Positions 1 through 6,677 of a stretch of DNA of 64,000 bases are shown here, piece by piece. The first letter of the stretch is position 1. Each line of letters starts with the position of its first letter. The notes under the pieces are model-generated. The model saw nothing but the letters and a program-made list of their open reading frames with translations. It ran no database searches and was not told the origin of the DNA. The translations under genes were made by a program, and so were the position numbers. Source of the stretch: Bradyrhizobium sp. DOA9 (GTDB taxonomy: Bacteria > Pseudomonadota > Alphaproteobacteria > Rhizobiales > Xanthobacteraceae); NCBI RefSeq assembly GCF_000617845.2, contig NZ_DF820425.1, positions 6,516,741 through 6,580,740 of the forward strand. The letters run 5' to 3'.

Positions 1-1
1 T

Positions 2-454
2 GCCGGCAAGGTGGCGGTGCTGGGCTATTGCTGGGGCGGCGACCTCGCCTACACCGCGGCCAACAAGGTGAACGGCATCGCCTGCGTGATCGGCTATGAC
101 GGCAGCGAGACCGTCGCCGACTATCGCGAGAAGCGCAGGGTGCCGACGCTGCTGCATTTCGGCGAGAGCGACCCGGAGCTGCCGCTGGAGGCCATCACGC
201 AATTCCGTGCCTTTCGCCCCGATGTCAGCGCCTTCACATATCCCGAGGCCGCCCAGGGTTTTGGCTGCGACGAGCGCGGCAATTATCGCGAGGACGCGGC
301 GGCGACGGCCCTGGAACGGACCATGTTCTGGATCTCGCAATATGTCGAAGGGCAGCAGCCGATCCTGCTGAAGAACGCCGGCGCCTATGCCCAGGCGAAG
401 ACCGAGAAGAAAAAGAAGAAGGGAAGCGACGATCTCGGACCGCCCATGGATTGA
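2..454 (+). CDS. Dienelactone hydrolase family protein, 5' end outside window
   Basis: C-terminal part of an alpha/beta hydrolase of the dienelactone hydrolase (carboxymethylenebutenolidase) family. The frame is open from the left edge, so the true start is upstream of the window. Visible are the nucleophile motif G-Y-C-W-G-G, in which Cys replaces the usual hydrolase Ser as is normal in this family, and the strand-turn segment LLHFGESDPELP, which normally carries the catalytic Asp. The expected third residue, a His near the end, is not obvious: the family has His in a G-H-x-F-type loop, but here the corresponding segment reads AAQGFGCDERGNY, with Gln-Gly at that place. The tail ends in a Lys-rich stretch. 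A 78-91 residue gene follows 12 bp later on the same strand. Family assignment is secure. Activity on dienelactone is not implied. Confidence 0.85.
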   Translation, partial: AGKVAVLGYCWGGDLAYTAANKVNGIACVIGYDGSETVADYREKRRVPTLLHFGESDPELPLEAITQFRAFRPDVSAFTYPEAAQGFGCDERGNYREDAAATALERTMFWISQYVEGQQPILLKNAGAYAQAKTEKKKKKGSDDLGPPMD

Positions 455-466
455 GGATCCAGCGAG

Positions 467-712
467 ATGCTGCCGACGACCATTCTCATCGACGACGCAC
501 CGCGCTGCGTCGTGCGGCCGACCGATGCCAAGGACCTCAATCGTTTCATCCGGAACGGCAAGGGATTCTTGCTGGCCGAAAAGCCCGAAGGCAAGATCAC
601 CCACCGCGTGCCGACCGAAAGCGAGATGAGCAAGTGGCAAAGCGGCCTTGCCTTGCACAAGGCCTGGGGCGGCGCCGAAGAAGAGTTCTTCGGTTTGCCG
701 CTGTCGGATTGA
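467..712 (+). CDS. Small conserved-looking protein of unknown function (81 aa)
   Basis: I do not recognise this 81-residue soluble protein. It has no signal peptide, membrane segment or cysteine motif. The ATG at 467 lies 12 bp after the stop of the hydrolase gene, and both are on the plus strand, so the two are probably co-transcribed. The gene ends at 712, two bases before the convergent truncated-haemoglobin gene. Composition and codon use match the surrounding nif genes. A role in nitrogen fixation can only be inferred from position. Confidence 0.6.
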   Translation: MLPTTILIDDAPRCVVRPTDAKDLNRFIRNGKGFLLAEKPEGKITHRVPTESEMSKWQSGLALHKAWGGAEEEFFGLPLSD

Positions 713-714
713 CG

Positions 715-1149
715 CTACGCCCCTTCGTGGCCACCGCGCGCATCGTGCGGATTGCCGGCCTGGTTTCGCATCCAGTCGGCGAGCTTGGTCAGCGCGGCAT
801 CGAGCTCTGCCCGCGCTGCGTCGTCGGCGACCGTCTCCGCCAGCGCGCCGCGCATGCAGAGCAGCCAGGCGTCGCGCTCGGGGCCGCCGATCGGAAAGCC
901 GATGTGACGCTGGCGCAGCCGCGGGTGGCCCTTCTCCGGCGAATAGAGCTTTGGGCCGCCGGTCCATTCGGTGAGGTAGCGCTTCAGCACCTGCTTGGTC
1001 GAGGTCAGATCGTCCGCATGCATGGCGCGGATGCCGGCGGCTTCCGGAGCTTCGTCCATTCGGCGATAGAAGCTTTCCACCAGGCGGTCGATGACAACCG
1101 GGCCGCCGATCCGCTCGTACATTGAAACAGTCACCAACGTATCGCTCAT
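715..1149 (-). CDS. Group II truncated haemoglobin (HbO type)
   Basis: Truncated haemoglobin of 144 residues that binds haem and O2 or NO. The opening MYERIGG, the Tyr in FYRR (about residue 28, B10), the HPRLRQRH segment with the proximal His near 82, and the Trp in DAWLLCM near 95 are the hallmarks of group II. A longer frame exists upstream, but the ATG at 1149 gives the family's normal length and starts 10 residues before the conserved YERIGG. It is the last gene of the long minus-strand operon that begins with nifB at 8237, following two small genes. Placement at the end of a nif operon suggests O2 or NO handling near nitrogenase. That role is inference. Confidence 0.88.
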   Translation of the reverse strand: MSDTLVTVSMYERIGGPVVIDRLVESFYRRMDEAPEAAGIRAMHADDLTSTKQVLKRYLTEWTGGPKLYSPEKGHPRLRQRHIGFPIGGPERDAWLLCMRGALAETVADDAARAELDAALTKLADWMRNQAGNPHDARGGHEGA

Positions 1150-1171
1150 GCCGATACTCTCCCGCTCAGAT

Positions 1172-1339
1172 CTACTCGTCCATGCTGGGCGACAGGATAA
1201 CCTCCGCCGGCGCACCAGGGCCTTGATCGGCGACAAATTCCAGCGTGGAGACGCGCGACAGTCCGTCGCCGCTGTCCATCAGCACGACGGCGTCCTCCGG
1301 CAGCCCCTTCAGGCGATCGAGCAGTTGAGCGACCGTCAC
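1172..1339 (-). CDS. Small unknown protein in the nifB operon (55 aa)
   Basis: Short acidic protein of 55 residues that I do not recognise. I chose the GTG at 1339 because a GGAGG lies about 5 bases upstream. The longer frame above it overlaps the Rieske gene and reads as a shadow of it. The start overlaps nothing and lies 12 bp after the Rieske stop at 1351. The protein contains the hydrophobic stretch DAVVLMDSGDG and a short C-terminal tail, with no cysteine and no membrane span. Operon position makes it a probable nif accessory protein of unknown role. Confidence 0.55.
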   Translation of the reverse strand: MTVAQLLDRLKGLPEDAVVLMDSGDGLSRVSTLEFVADQGPGAPAEVILSPSMDE

Positions 1340-1350
1340 CGAGGCCTCCG

Positions 1351-1800
1351 CTAATCCGGATGAATCATGATGTCCATGGTCTCCTCCTGGTCGTCGAAGG
1401 CCCCGAACGGCCGGTCGTCCTCGACCAGCCGTTCGCCGCAGAGGCAGACCTCGCCATCGACCACCGCCAGCGCGATGGGCTGGAGGCTCTTGCCGTTGCA
1501 GGGACCGTCGATGCAGAGCCCGCTGTCGATCTCGAAGGTGGCGCCGTGACGGCCGCATTTCAGGAAGGCGCGATCCTGCGTGAAGAAGTCGCCACTGCCG
1601 ATGTTGAGCCAGACGCCGTCATGCGGACAGGCATTGACGTAGCCGACATAATCGTTGCCGTGGGTCCGGACCACGACGATCGGGAACGGGCGGCTCTCGC
1701 CGGACGCATCGAACCGCGACAGGCTGAAGGCCCGCGCGCTGCCGCGCTCGATCTCGTCGCTCGCGCAGACGACGAAGACGTCGATCTCTTCCCTCGCCAT
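1351..1800 (-). CDS. Rieske-type [2Fe-2S] protein (nif operon copy 1)
   Basis: Soluble Rieske-fold protein of 149 residues. The cluster ligands are visible: C58-P-H60 and C82-G-R-H85, the C-x-H...C-x2-H pattern. Further cysteines occur at 96 and 101 in CIDGPC. Rieske ferredoxins transfer single electrons, usually to oxygenases. There is no catalytic domain here and no transmembrane anchor. It lies in the nifB operon between two small unknown genes, with a Shine-Dalgarno-like GGGGAGAG upstream of the ATG. A paralogue with the same extended motif (CGxHGATFE, DGPC, SLxPIALAV, LVEDD) lies at 12409-12813. An electron-transfer role in or around nitrogenase assembly is inference. Confidence 0.87.
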   Translation of the reverse strand: MAREEIDVFVVCASDEIERGSARAFSLSRFDASGESRPFPIVVVRTHGNDYVGYVNACPHDGVWLNIGSGDFFTQDRAFLKCGRHGATFEIDSGLCIDGPCNGKSLQPIALAVVDGEVCLCGERLVEDDRPFGAFDDQEETMDIMIHPD

Positions 1801-1815
1801 CCGCGCTCTCCCCGG

Positions 1816-2040
1816 CTAGGCCGCCGCCGGCGCGGCCGCCTGCTTCAGCGCCGCCAGCTCCTCGCGCGTCAGGCGGAACACGCCACGGCCGCCCGCAAGC
1901 GTCTGGTAAACGTCGCCGGCCTTGTCGCTGAGGAAGTTGAACCAGGCCTGCGGCGTGAGGCCGTCCGGCCGCTCGCTGATCTCGACCACGGTGCCATCAG
2001 GCGTAAAGCGCGCGTGAAGAATGAGTGTCTGCGTATCCAT
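1816..2040 (-). CDS. Unknown 74-aa protein in the nifB operon
   Basis: Protein of 74 residues starting MDTQTLILHARFTPDGTVV. The ATG at 2040 lies 16 bp after the ferredoxin stop. The frame can be read further upstream but then only shadows the ferredoxin gene. No domain is recognised. It has an N-terminal beta-rich half with the sequence VVEISERPDG and a C-terminal alanine-rich helix. It resembles NifT in size but lacks the NifT motifs, which occur in the gene at 9388-9612. It sits between a plant-type ferredoxin and a Rieske protein, so a part in an electron-transfer module is possible. Confidence 0.6.
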   Translation of the reverse strand: MDTQTLILHARFTPDGTVVEISERPDGLTPQAWFNFLSDKAGDVYQTLAGGRGVFRLTREELAALKQAAAPAAA

Positions 2041-2056
2041 CGTCCCGCTCCACCGT

Positions 2057-2365
2057 TCAGAAGCCCGACGAGAAGCCGAGCAGCTCGATCTTGACGTCCT
2101 CGGTGCCGAGCACGGTGGCCTGGCAGGCGAGGCGCGACTTCGACCCGACGCCGACGATGCTGTCGAGCTTCTCGTTCTCGAGACGCGCGATCTTCGACAA
2201 CCCCTTTCGCCCTTCGTGCACGAAGATGTGGCAGGAGCCGCATTTGGCCTGGCCTTCGCATTTGTGCGGGATCGCGATTTCGGCCCCGAGCAGCGCGGCC
2301 AGAAGCGTCGTTCCCTCGGAGACCTCAACGGTCTTGCCGGCGGGCATTACGGTCAGCGTGGTCAT
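2057..2365 (-). CDS. Plant/adrenodoxin-type [2Fe-2S] ferredoxin
   Basis: Ferredoxin of 102 residues with the [2Fe-2S] ligand pattern C36-x5-C42-x2-C45 and C81 (CEGQAKCGSC and RLACQ). The long spacer with LARLENEKLD-like sequence and the C-terminal RLACQ place it nearer the bacterial Isc-type ferredoxins than the photosynthetic ones. The ATG at 2365 follows the DegT-like gene by 35 bp. In nif operons such ferredoxins supply electrons for Fe-S or cofactor assembly or to nitrogenase itself. The partner here is not known. Confidence 0.92.
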   Translation of the reverse strand: MTTLTVMPAGKTVEVSEGTTLLAALLGAEIAIPHKCEGQAKCGSCHIFVHEGRKGLSKIARLENEKLDSIVGVGSKSRLACQATVLGTEDVKIELLGFSSGF

Positions 2366-2400
2366 GATTGTCGTCCTCCTGGGTGTTGGTGATGTGCACT

Positions 2401-3609
2401 TCAGTAGATCGCCGCGCCTGCGCCCACGTTGATCGAGGCGTCCTTCATGGTCTCGACGATGAATTCGATCTGGCTGTCGGTGAGATGGGTATGGAACGGC
2501 AGCGCGACGGCGCGATCGGCGATCTTCTCCGTCACCAGCAGATCGCCGCGGCGGTAGCCGAGATCGAAATAATGCCGCTGCAGATGCAGCGGATGGCTGT
2601 AGGCGGCAGCCTCGACCTGCTCGACCCGGAGATCCTCGGCAATGGCGTCGCGGCTCGAGCGGGTGAAGCGCGTGCCGAGATGCACGAGATACAGGAACCA
2701 GTTCACCTCGGTCACGTCAGGTGCGATATAGGGCGGCTTGATGCCCTCGAACGATTGCACGTGCGTCGCGTAAAGCTGCTCGACCAGCCGGCGCCGCTCG
2801 ATGATCTCGTCGATGCGCTTGAGCTGGGCGAGGCCAAGCGCGGCCGCGAGATCGCTGATCCCGGCCTGATAGGCCGCGGCCGAGCTCACCACGACCGAGG
2901 AACGCTCGTTCAGCCGATGCGCGCGGTGACGGCGCAGGGTCACCGCGAGGTCTATGTCGTCGGTGACGAGCATACCGCCCTCGCCGCAGGTCAGGAGCGA
3001 GGGCTGCGCGAAATCGAACACGGCGACGTCGCCGAAGCTGCCGACCAGCCTGTCCTTGTAGCGCGAGCCGATCGCCTCGGTGGAATCCTCCAGCAGGAGG
3101 ACGCCGCGCCGCTCCGCGATGTCGCGCAGCTCCGACCAGGGCGCCGGATGGCCATTGGTGTTGCCGGCGAGAATGGCCCGCGTCCTCGGCGTGATCCGCT
3201 CTTCCACCTTCTGCGGCGCCAGCGTTCCGGACCAATAGTCGATATCGGCGAACACCGGCCTGGCGCCGGCGAGACTGATCGCATGGGCAGTCTCGCGGAA
3301 CGAATAGGACGAAGCGACGACCTCATCGCCGGCACCAATGCCATACGCCTTCAGGGCGAGCAGAAGGCCGATGGTGCCGCTCGGTACCGCAACCGCATAG
3401 GCGCGGCCGACATAGGCGGCGAACGCCGCCTCGAAGTCCTCCGCCAGCGGACCACTGGAAAGCCGCGGCGAGCGCAAAACCGTGTCCACCGCGGCGATCT
3501 CCGCCAGCGTGACATCTGGGTCGGAGAGCGGAATGAAGTCGTGCCCGATCCCGACGGACACCTCGCCCGCTTCGGCCACGTCGTCATAAGCGAGGGCGGG
3601 CTCCGTCAT
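2401..3609 (-). CDS. DegT/DnrJ/EryC1/StrS-family protein lacking the PLP lysine
   Basis: A 402-residue member of the DegT/DnrJ/EryC1/StrS fold-type I family, normally PLP-dependent sugar aminotransferases. The fold motifs are present: SSGPLAEDFE near 51-60, VPSGTIGLLLAL near 75-86, LLLEDSTEAIG near 171-181 and CGEGGMLVTDD near 208-218. In the family the PLP-binding Lys sits six residues before GEGG, within a motif like F-x-x-x-K-x-L-T-T-G-E-G-G. Here the sequence is AQPSLLTCGEGG, with Ser204 in that position. The classical transamination Lys therefore appears to be absent. The ATG at 3609 overlaps the preceding gene's stop (ATGA). Genes of this family are known in nif clusters, but their function is unsettled. 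A non-catalytic or altered reaction is inferred. Confidence 0.88.
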   Translation of the reverse strand: MTEPALAYDDVAEAGEVSVGIGHDFIPLSDPDVTLAEIAAVDTVLRSPRLSSGPLAEDFEAAFAAYVGRAYAVAVPSGTIGLLLALKAYGIGAGDEVVASSYSFRETAHAISLAGARPVFADIDYWSGTLAPQKVEERITPRTRAILAGNTNGHPAPWSELRDIAERRGVLLLEDSTEAIGSRYKDRLVGSFGDVAVFDFAQPSLLTCGEGGMLVTDDIDLAVTLRRHRAHRLNERSSVVVSSAAAYQAGISDLAAALGLAQLKRIDEIIERRRLVEQLYATHVQSFEGIKPPYIAPDVTEVNWFLYLVHLGTRFTRSSRDAIAEDLRVEQVEAAAYSHPLHLQRHYFDLGYRRGDLLVTEKIADRAVALPFHTHLTDSQIEFIVETMKDASINVGAGAAIY

Positions 3610-3875
3610 GACCCGGCCGCCCGCTTGGCGAGCACGATGCCGGTCGCGCGTCCGGGATCGTCCGTGATCTGCGCACAATGATCGGCGCTGTCGAGCAGAT
3701 GCAGGTCGAACGCGCCGACGCTGCGGTACGGGGTCTCCGTCACATCAGAGGCATCGCAGCGGATCCAGGCAAGGTGGGGAAATTTCTGGCGCAGCGCGAG
3801 AAAGGCCTGGGTCACCGCTTCGGGCGAGCCGAGCATCCGCTCAATTTCGGTCAGTTCGGTTGCAGCGACCGCCAT
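3606..3875 (-). CDS. Small nif-associated protein of unknown function (89 aa)
   Basis: Protein of 89 residues, perhaps of the small uncharacterised family annotated DUF6129 in nif clusters. The family name is from memory and unverified. It has an N-terminal helix (TEIERMLGSPEAVTQAFLAL), a central strand region with WIRCDASDV, and ends AKRAAGS. Its stop overlaps the start of the DegT-like gene by 4 bases, so the two are translationally coupled. There is no Cys motif beyond isolated residues and no membrane span. Role unknown. Confidence 0.65.
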   Translation of the reverse strand: MAVAATELTEIERMLGSPEAVTQAFLALRQKFPHLAWIRCDASDVTETPYRSVGAFDLHLLDSADHCAQITDDPGRATGIVLAKRAAGS

Positions 3876-3890
3876 CTTCCCAACCTCCTG

Positions 3891-4250
3891 CTATTGCCAG
3901 AACACGCGTTCGGGATCAGCGTTCAGGACATCGGTCACCGACGTGAGCCGCTGATGCACGCCGTGCAGCTCCCAGGCGCCCGTCTTGTGGTCCTTGCGGA
4001 AGAGCTTCCAGCTCGCGCCCGCCGCATCGTGATGCAGCAGCGCGACATCAATGACGCCGCCCTCGGCGTCGATGTTGCGCGAGCAGCAGGGGCTCTCGAC
4101 CAGATAGCCGCCGGTCACGCCCCTGACGATCGGCGAGACGTAGCGATAGCGCTTGCGCGATCCGAGCGCGCGCTCGATCCGCCTGCGATCGAGCTCGTTG
4201 GGATGCGCGGGCAGGCCTATGGCGGGCTGTCTGAGGACCGCGGCGTTCAT
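3891..4250 (-). CDS. Conserved nif-cluster protein of unknown function (119 aa)
   Basis: Protein of 119 residues starting MNAAVLRQPAIGLPAHPNEL. It carries RKRYRYVSPIVR and the striking segment VESPCCSRNIDAEGGVIDVA (about residues 51-70). The adjacent Cys-Cys and the following His pair (LLHHD) could bind metal, but no family function is known to me. A tentative match to the DUF3024 family is from memory. The ATG at 4250 is 10 bp downstream of the short NifZ-like gene. It belongs to the nifB operon by spacing and strand. I claim no function. Confidence 0.68.
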   Translation of the reverse strand: MNAAVLRQPAIGLPAHPNELDRRRIERALGSRKRYRYVSPIVRGVTGGYLVESPCCSRNIDAEGGVIDVALLHHDAAGASWKLFRKDHKTGAWELHGVHQRLTSVTDVLNADPERVFWQ

Positions 4251-4260
4251 CGTGGCATCC

Positions 4261-4503
4261 CTAGAGCGGACTGATTTCTTCTTCGAGGCAGCCGACCACC
4301 AGCCGCTCGCCGAACTCGACAAGGTAAATCGGCAGATTGGCGTCGGTGTGCCTGCCGACCTGGACGATTTCCCCGGTGCCGCCGACTCCGACGAGGAGGG
4401 CTTCGGCCGGCGCATCCGGAAACGAGCCGTCGTTGAGCAGGTCCACCGCCGCCTTCACGCGCTGGCCCCATTGGTATTTCGGCAATCTGGGTTCGATCAT
4501 CAT
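4261..4503 (-). CDS. nifZ: Short NifZ-family protein
   Basis: An 80-residue protein with the NifZ fold signature: YQWGQRVKAAVDLLNDGSFP at 10-29, GGTGEIVQVGRH, and the closing VGCLEEEISPL typical of the NifZ C-terminus. NifZ helps form or reductively couple the second P-cluster of the MoFe protein. Two adjacent ATGs (4503 and 4500) are possible. The first overlaps the stop of the preceding nifZ gene (ATGA-type coupling). Being next to a longer NifZ (4500-4817), it looks like a tandem duplication that diverged. Which copy does the P-cluster work cannot be told. Confidence 0.85.
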   Translation of the reverse strand: MMIEPRLPKYQWGQRVKAAVDLLNDGSFPDAPAEALLVGVGGTGEIVQVGRHTDANLPIYLVEFGERLVVGCLEEEISPL

Positions 4504-4817
4504 GACATGGTCTCCGGCAGGGGAATGTCCTCGACCGCATCGCGCGGGGTGATGGGGTCGAGCTCCTTGCGCTTCATCCCGACGCGATTGCCGCTTTCGA
4601 GGAATTCGACGCCATAGATGTAGAATTGCTGGAGGAAGGTGCCGATCGAGACGACGTAGCCGATCTCCCCCTTCTTCGCGAGGATGTCGCCGATCTCCTT
4701 GCCGGCATAAGTGCCGTCGTTGCGAATGGTGCGCTTGGCCCGCACCTTCTCGCCGAAGCCAAAGAACGGCGGCGCGGACAGCTCGACGACGTCGCTGTCG
4801 CGGACGATGTTGCTCAT
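4500..4817 (-). CDS. nifZ: NifZ, P-cluster maturation protein
   Basis: NifZ of 105 residues. Core motifs: FGFGEKVRAKRTIRNDGTY (20-38), KKGEIGYVVSIGTFLQQFYI and the YGVEFLE strand, all standard for the family. In Azotobacter and Klebsiella NifZ acts with NifH on the second P-cluster pair of NifDK. The family C-terminal CREEE-type motif is missing here and is present instead in the adjacent short paralogue. The ATG at 4817 overlaps the LRV gene stop by 4 bases. Part of the nifB operon. Confidence 0.93.
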   Translation of the reverse strand: MSNIVRDSDVVELSAPPFFGFGEKVRAKRTIRNDGTYAGKEIGDILAKKGEIGYVVSIGTFLQQFYIYGVEFLESGNRVGMKRKELDPITPRDAVEDIPLPETMS

Positions 4818-5587
4818 ACCGAAGCTCCCGTTCCTCGTTCCAGCCGCACGGCGACCCGCGACCGCGCGACTTCGCGCACCAGGCTGTCCTGGTCCTCGGC
4901 GAGCCCCATGAGCTCGCCGACGGCGGCACGGCTCGCGACCTCGTAGCGGACGCGCCAATCCGGATCGCCGCGCATCAGCGCCAGCAGCTCCGGCGACATG
5001 CGCTGGGCAACCTCGAGCCGCACCGCGGCATCGCGGTCGTTGATCATGCCGAGCAGCCATTCCTCCGGAATGCGCCGGGCGACCACGCGGCGGACCTCCG
5101 CCTCCTCGTCGTCGATCATCCGGCCGAGCAGCAGCGGCGCCAAACGGCGCGCGACGACGAGGCGGACGTAATAGTCCTCGTCGGAAGCCATCGGCAGCAG
5201 GTCGTCACCGTCGATCAGGGTTGCAACCCGCATTCTCACCTCGCGATGCGGATCCTTGCGCAATTGCAGCGCATAGCGCCTGGGCAGGCGGCGAACGGCA
5301 TTCCAGCGCACCGTTTCGTCGGCATCGCCGAGCAGCGGCGGAAGCAGGAACAGATTGGCGGATTTTGCGGCGATAGCACGTACCTCGAAATGCGGATGGC
5401 CGAGATAACCGTCGGCGAGGCCCGGATTCCAGTTGAAGAAGCGATCGATGCGGCGCGCGTAGCGATCGTTGACGCAGGCATGCTTGATCCGGCAGCCGCC
5501 TGCGCCATTAAGCGTCAGATGCGTGCAAGTCGTACAGTCGACCCAACGTCCCAGCCAGTCGAGGGCTTCGTCGATGTCGTCACTCAT
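4814..5587 (-). CDS. LRV (leucine-rich variant) [4Fe-4S] HEAT-like repeat protein
   Basis: Protein of 257 residues with an N-terminal four-cysteine cluster, C18-x2-C21 and C32-x5-C38 (VDCTTC, GGCRIKHAC). Then come tandem helical repeats with recurring motifs such as HPHFEVRAIAAK, DADETVRWNAVRRL, DEDYYVRLVVARRL, DEEAEVRRVVARRI, DRDAAVRLEVAQRM and DPDWRVRYEVASRA. This matches the LRV protein described next to Azotobacter nif genes, which holds a [4Fe-4S] cluster before its repeat solenoid. The function is unknown and a scaffold or interaction role is inferred. The ATG at 5587 overlaps the TPR gene stop. The longer frame upstream is a shadow. Confidence 0.9.
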   Translation of the reverse strand: MSDDIDEALDWLGRWVDCTTCTHLTLNGAGGCRIKHACVNDRYARRIDRFFNWNPGLADGYLGHPHFEVRAIAAKSANLFLLPPLLGDADETVRWNAVRRLPRRYALQLRKDPHREVRMRVATLIDGDDLLPMASDEDYYVRLVVARRLAPLLLGRMIDDEEAEVRRVVARRIPEEWLLGMINDRDAAVRLEVAQRMSPELLALMRGDPDWRVRYEVASRAAVGELMGLAEDQDSLVREVARSRVAVRLERGTGASV

Positions 5588-6110
5588 CGTCCTGCCCCAT
5601 CCGCTCGAGCACGCCGAGGAGAACCTTGGCACCGATCTTGTCGGTGGGATCGAGCTCGAGCAGCTTCTGCACCGCAAGCCGCCCCTCCTCGGTCTCGCCG
5701 AGGCGCATCTGCAAATAGGCATAGCCCTTCAGCGAGAACAGGAAGAACCGCGGCAGGATGTTCTCATAGCGGCCGAACTCGGCATCACCCGCCCGCACCT
5801 GTCGCCAATCGGCAGGGAGATTGTTTTCCTCGGCAGCCTTCATGAGGCAGCGTCGGGCGACGTCCAGCGCCTCGGCCAGCCGCCCCTTGTAGAAGTAGAA
5901 GCGATAGAGGCCAATCAGCACGGCCGCGTGACCCGGCGCGAGCGCCTCGGCTTCACGTAAATGGCCTTCGGCGATGTCGTCCAGGTGGTAGGAAAGACCG
6001 GCTTCCCAGAGATGATGTTCCGCCTCGCTCGGCAGCCCGCGCCCGAGCAAGGCGCCGGTGACGAGCGCCTCGTTGATCTCGACCTGCGGGCTGACGAACG
6101 TGTCGGGCAT
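5580..6110 (-). CDS. Tetratricopeptide-repeat protein in the nifB operon
   Basis: Protein of 176 residues with TPR-like helical pairs: HLWEAGLSYHLDDIAEGHLREAEALAP..AVLIGLYRFYFYKGRLAEALDVARRCL (from about residue 25) and LFSLKGYAYLQMRLGETEEGRLAVQKLLELDP (from about 125). TPR solenoids mediate protein-protein contacts. I chose the ATG at 6110, 14 bp after the IscA-like stop, because the frame above overlaps that gene and shadows it. The stop overlaps the LRV start by 8 bases. TPR proteins at this site occur in other nif clusters. The partner is unknown. Confidence 0.8.
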   Translation of the reverse strand: MPDTFVSPQVEINEALVTGALLGRGLPSEAEHHLWEAGLSYHLDDIAEGHLREAEALAPGHAAVLIGLYRFYFYKGRLAEALDVARRCLMKAAEENNLPADWRQVRAGDAEFGRYENILPRFFLFSLKGYAYLQMRLGETEEGRLAVQKLLELDPTDKIGAKVLLGVLERMGQDDE

Positions 6111-6123
6111 CCCTATCGCCTGT

Positions 6124-6432
6124 TCAATGATGTCCGCAGGAGACCTGCTTCGGATCGTGGAACACGAGGCCGGTCTGGGTCGCGGTATCTGCGAAGTCGA
6201 TGGTGACGCCGTCCAGCAGCAGCCGGCTTTCCGCCGGCAGGAACAGCTTGACGCCGTCACGCTCGACCACGGCATCGCCGGCCTGCGGCTCGGCCCGCAC
6301 GCTGATGTCGGCGGCAAGGCCCGAGCAGCCGCCGGGGCTGACAGCGAGGCGGAAGCCGCTGCCCGCGCCGCCATCGACGCGGAGCATCATGCGCATGAAC
6401 TTTTGCGCCGCCGGTGTGATCGTGAAGTTCAT
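6124..6432 (-). CDS. IscA/HesB-family protein with an incomplete cysteine set
   Basis: A-type Fe-S carrier fold, 102 residues. The first ligand C36 is in the standard GGCSG context. The C-terminal motif, normally C-G-C, reads S-C99-G-H-H here, so the third cysteine is replaced by His101. A-type proteins accept and pass on Fe-S clusters, and NifIscA supports NifB and nitrogenase Fe-S maturation. A second, canonical copy with all three cysteines is at 11153-11473. The gene follows the ferredoxin gene by 10 bp. Cluster binding through Cys2-His is possible but unproved. Confidence 0.88.
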   Translation of the reverse strand: MNFTITPAAQKFMRMMLRVDGGAGSGFRLAVSPGGCSGLAADISVRAEPQAGDAVVERDGVKLFLPAESRLLLDGVTIDFADTATQTGLVFHDPKQVSCGHH

Positions 6433-6442
6433 CCCATCCCCC

Positions 6443-6667
6443 TCAAGCAGGCGCCTGGTAGCGCGGCAGCGACGTATCGATGACGCAGGTGTTGTCGACC
6501 GGACAGACCGCCACGCATTGCGGCTCGTCGAAATGACCGAGGCATTCGGTGCATTTCTTGGGGTCGATCACGAACGTCCCGCCCTTCTCGCGAATGGCGA
6601 CGTTCGGGCATTCCGGCTCGCAGGCCGAGCAGCTCGTGCACTGCGAAGCGATGATCTTGAATGGCAT
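6443..6667 (-). CDS. fdxN: 2[4Fe-4S] bacterial-type ferredoxin (FdxN-like)
   Basis: Ferredoxin of 74 residues with two 4Fe-4S motifs: C10-x2-C13-x2-C16-x3-C20 and C39-x2-C42-x8-C51-x3-C55. The second motif has the extended loop (TECLGHFDEPQC) seen in FdxN-type ferredoxins downstream of nifB in rhizobia. Those ferredoxins feed low-potential electrons to nitrogenase or to NifB. The gene is 10 bp after the nifB stop. A paralogue at 28008-28202 leads the suf operon. The symbol follows position and motif and is not proved. Confidence 0.92.
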   Translation of the reverse strand: MPFKIIASQCTSCSACEPECPNVAIREKGGTFVIDPKKCTECLGHFDEPQCVAVCPVDNTCVIDTSLPRYQAPA

Positions 6668-6677
6668 CGGTCTCTCC

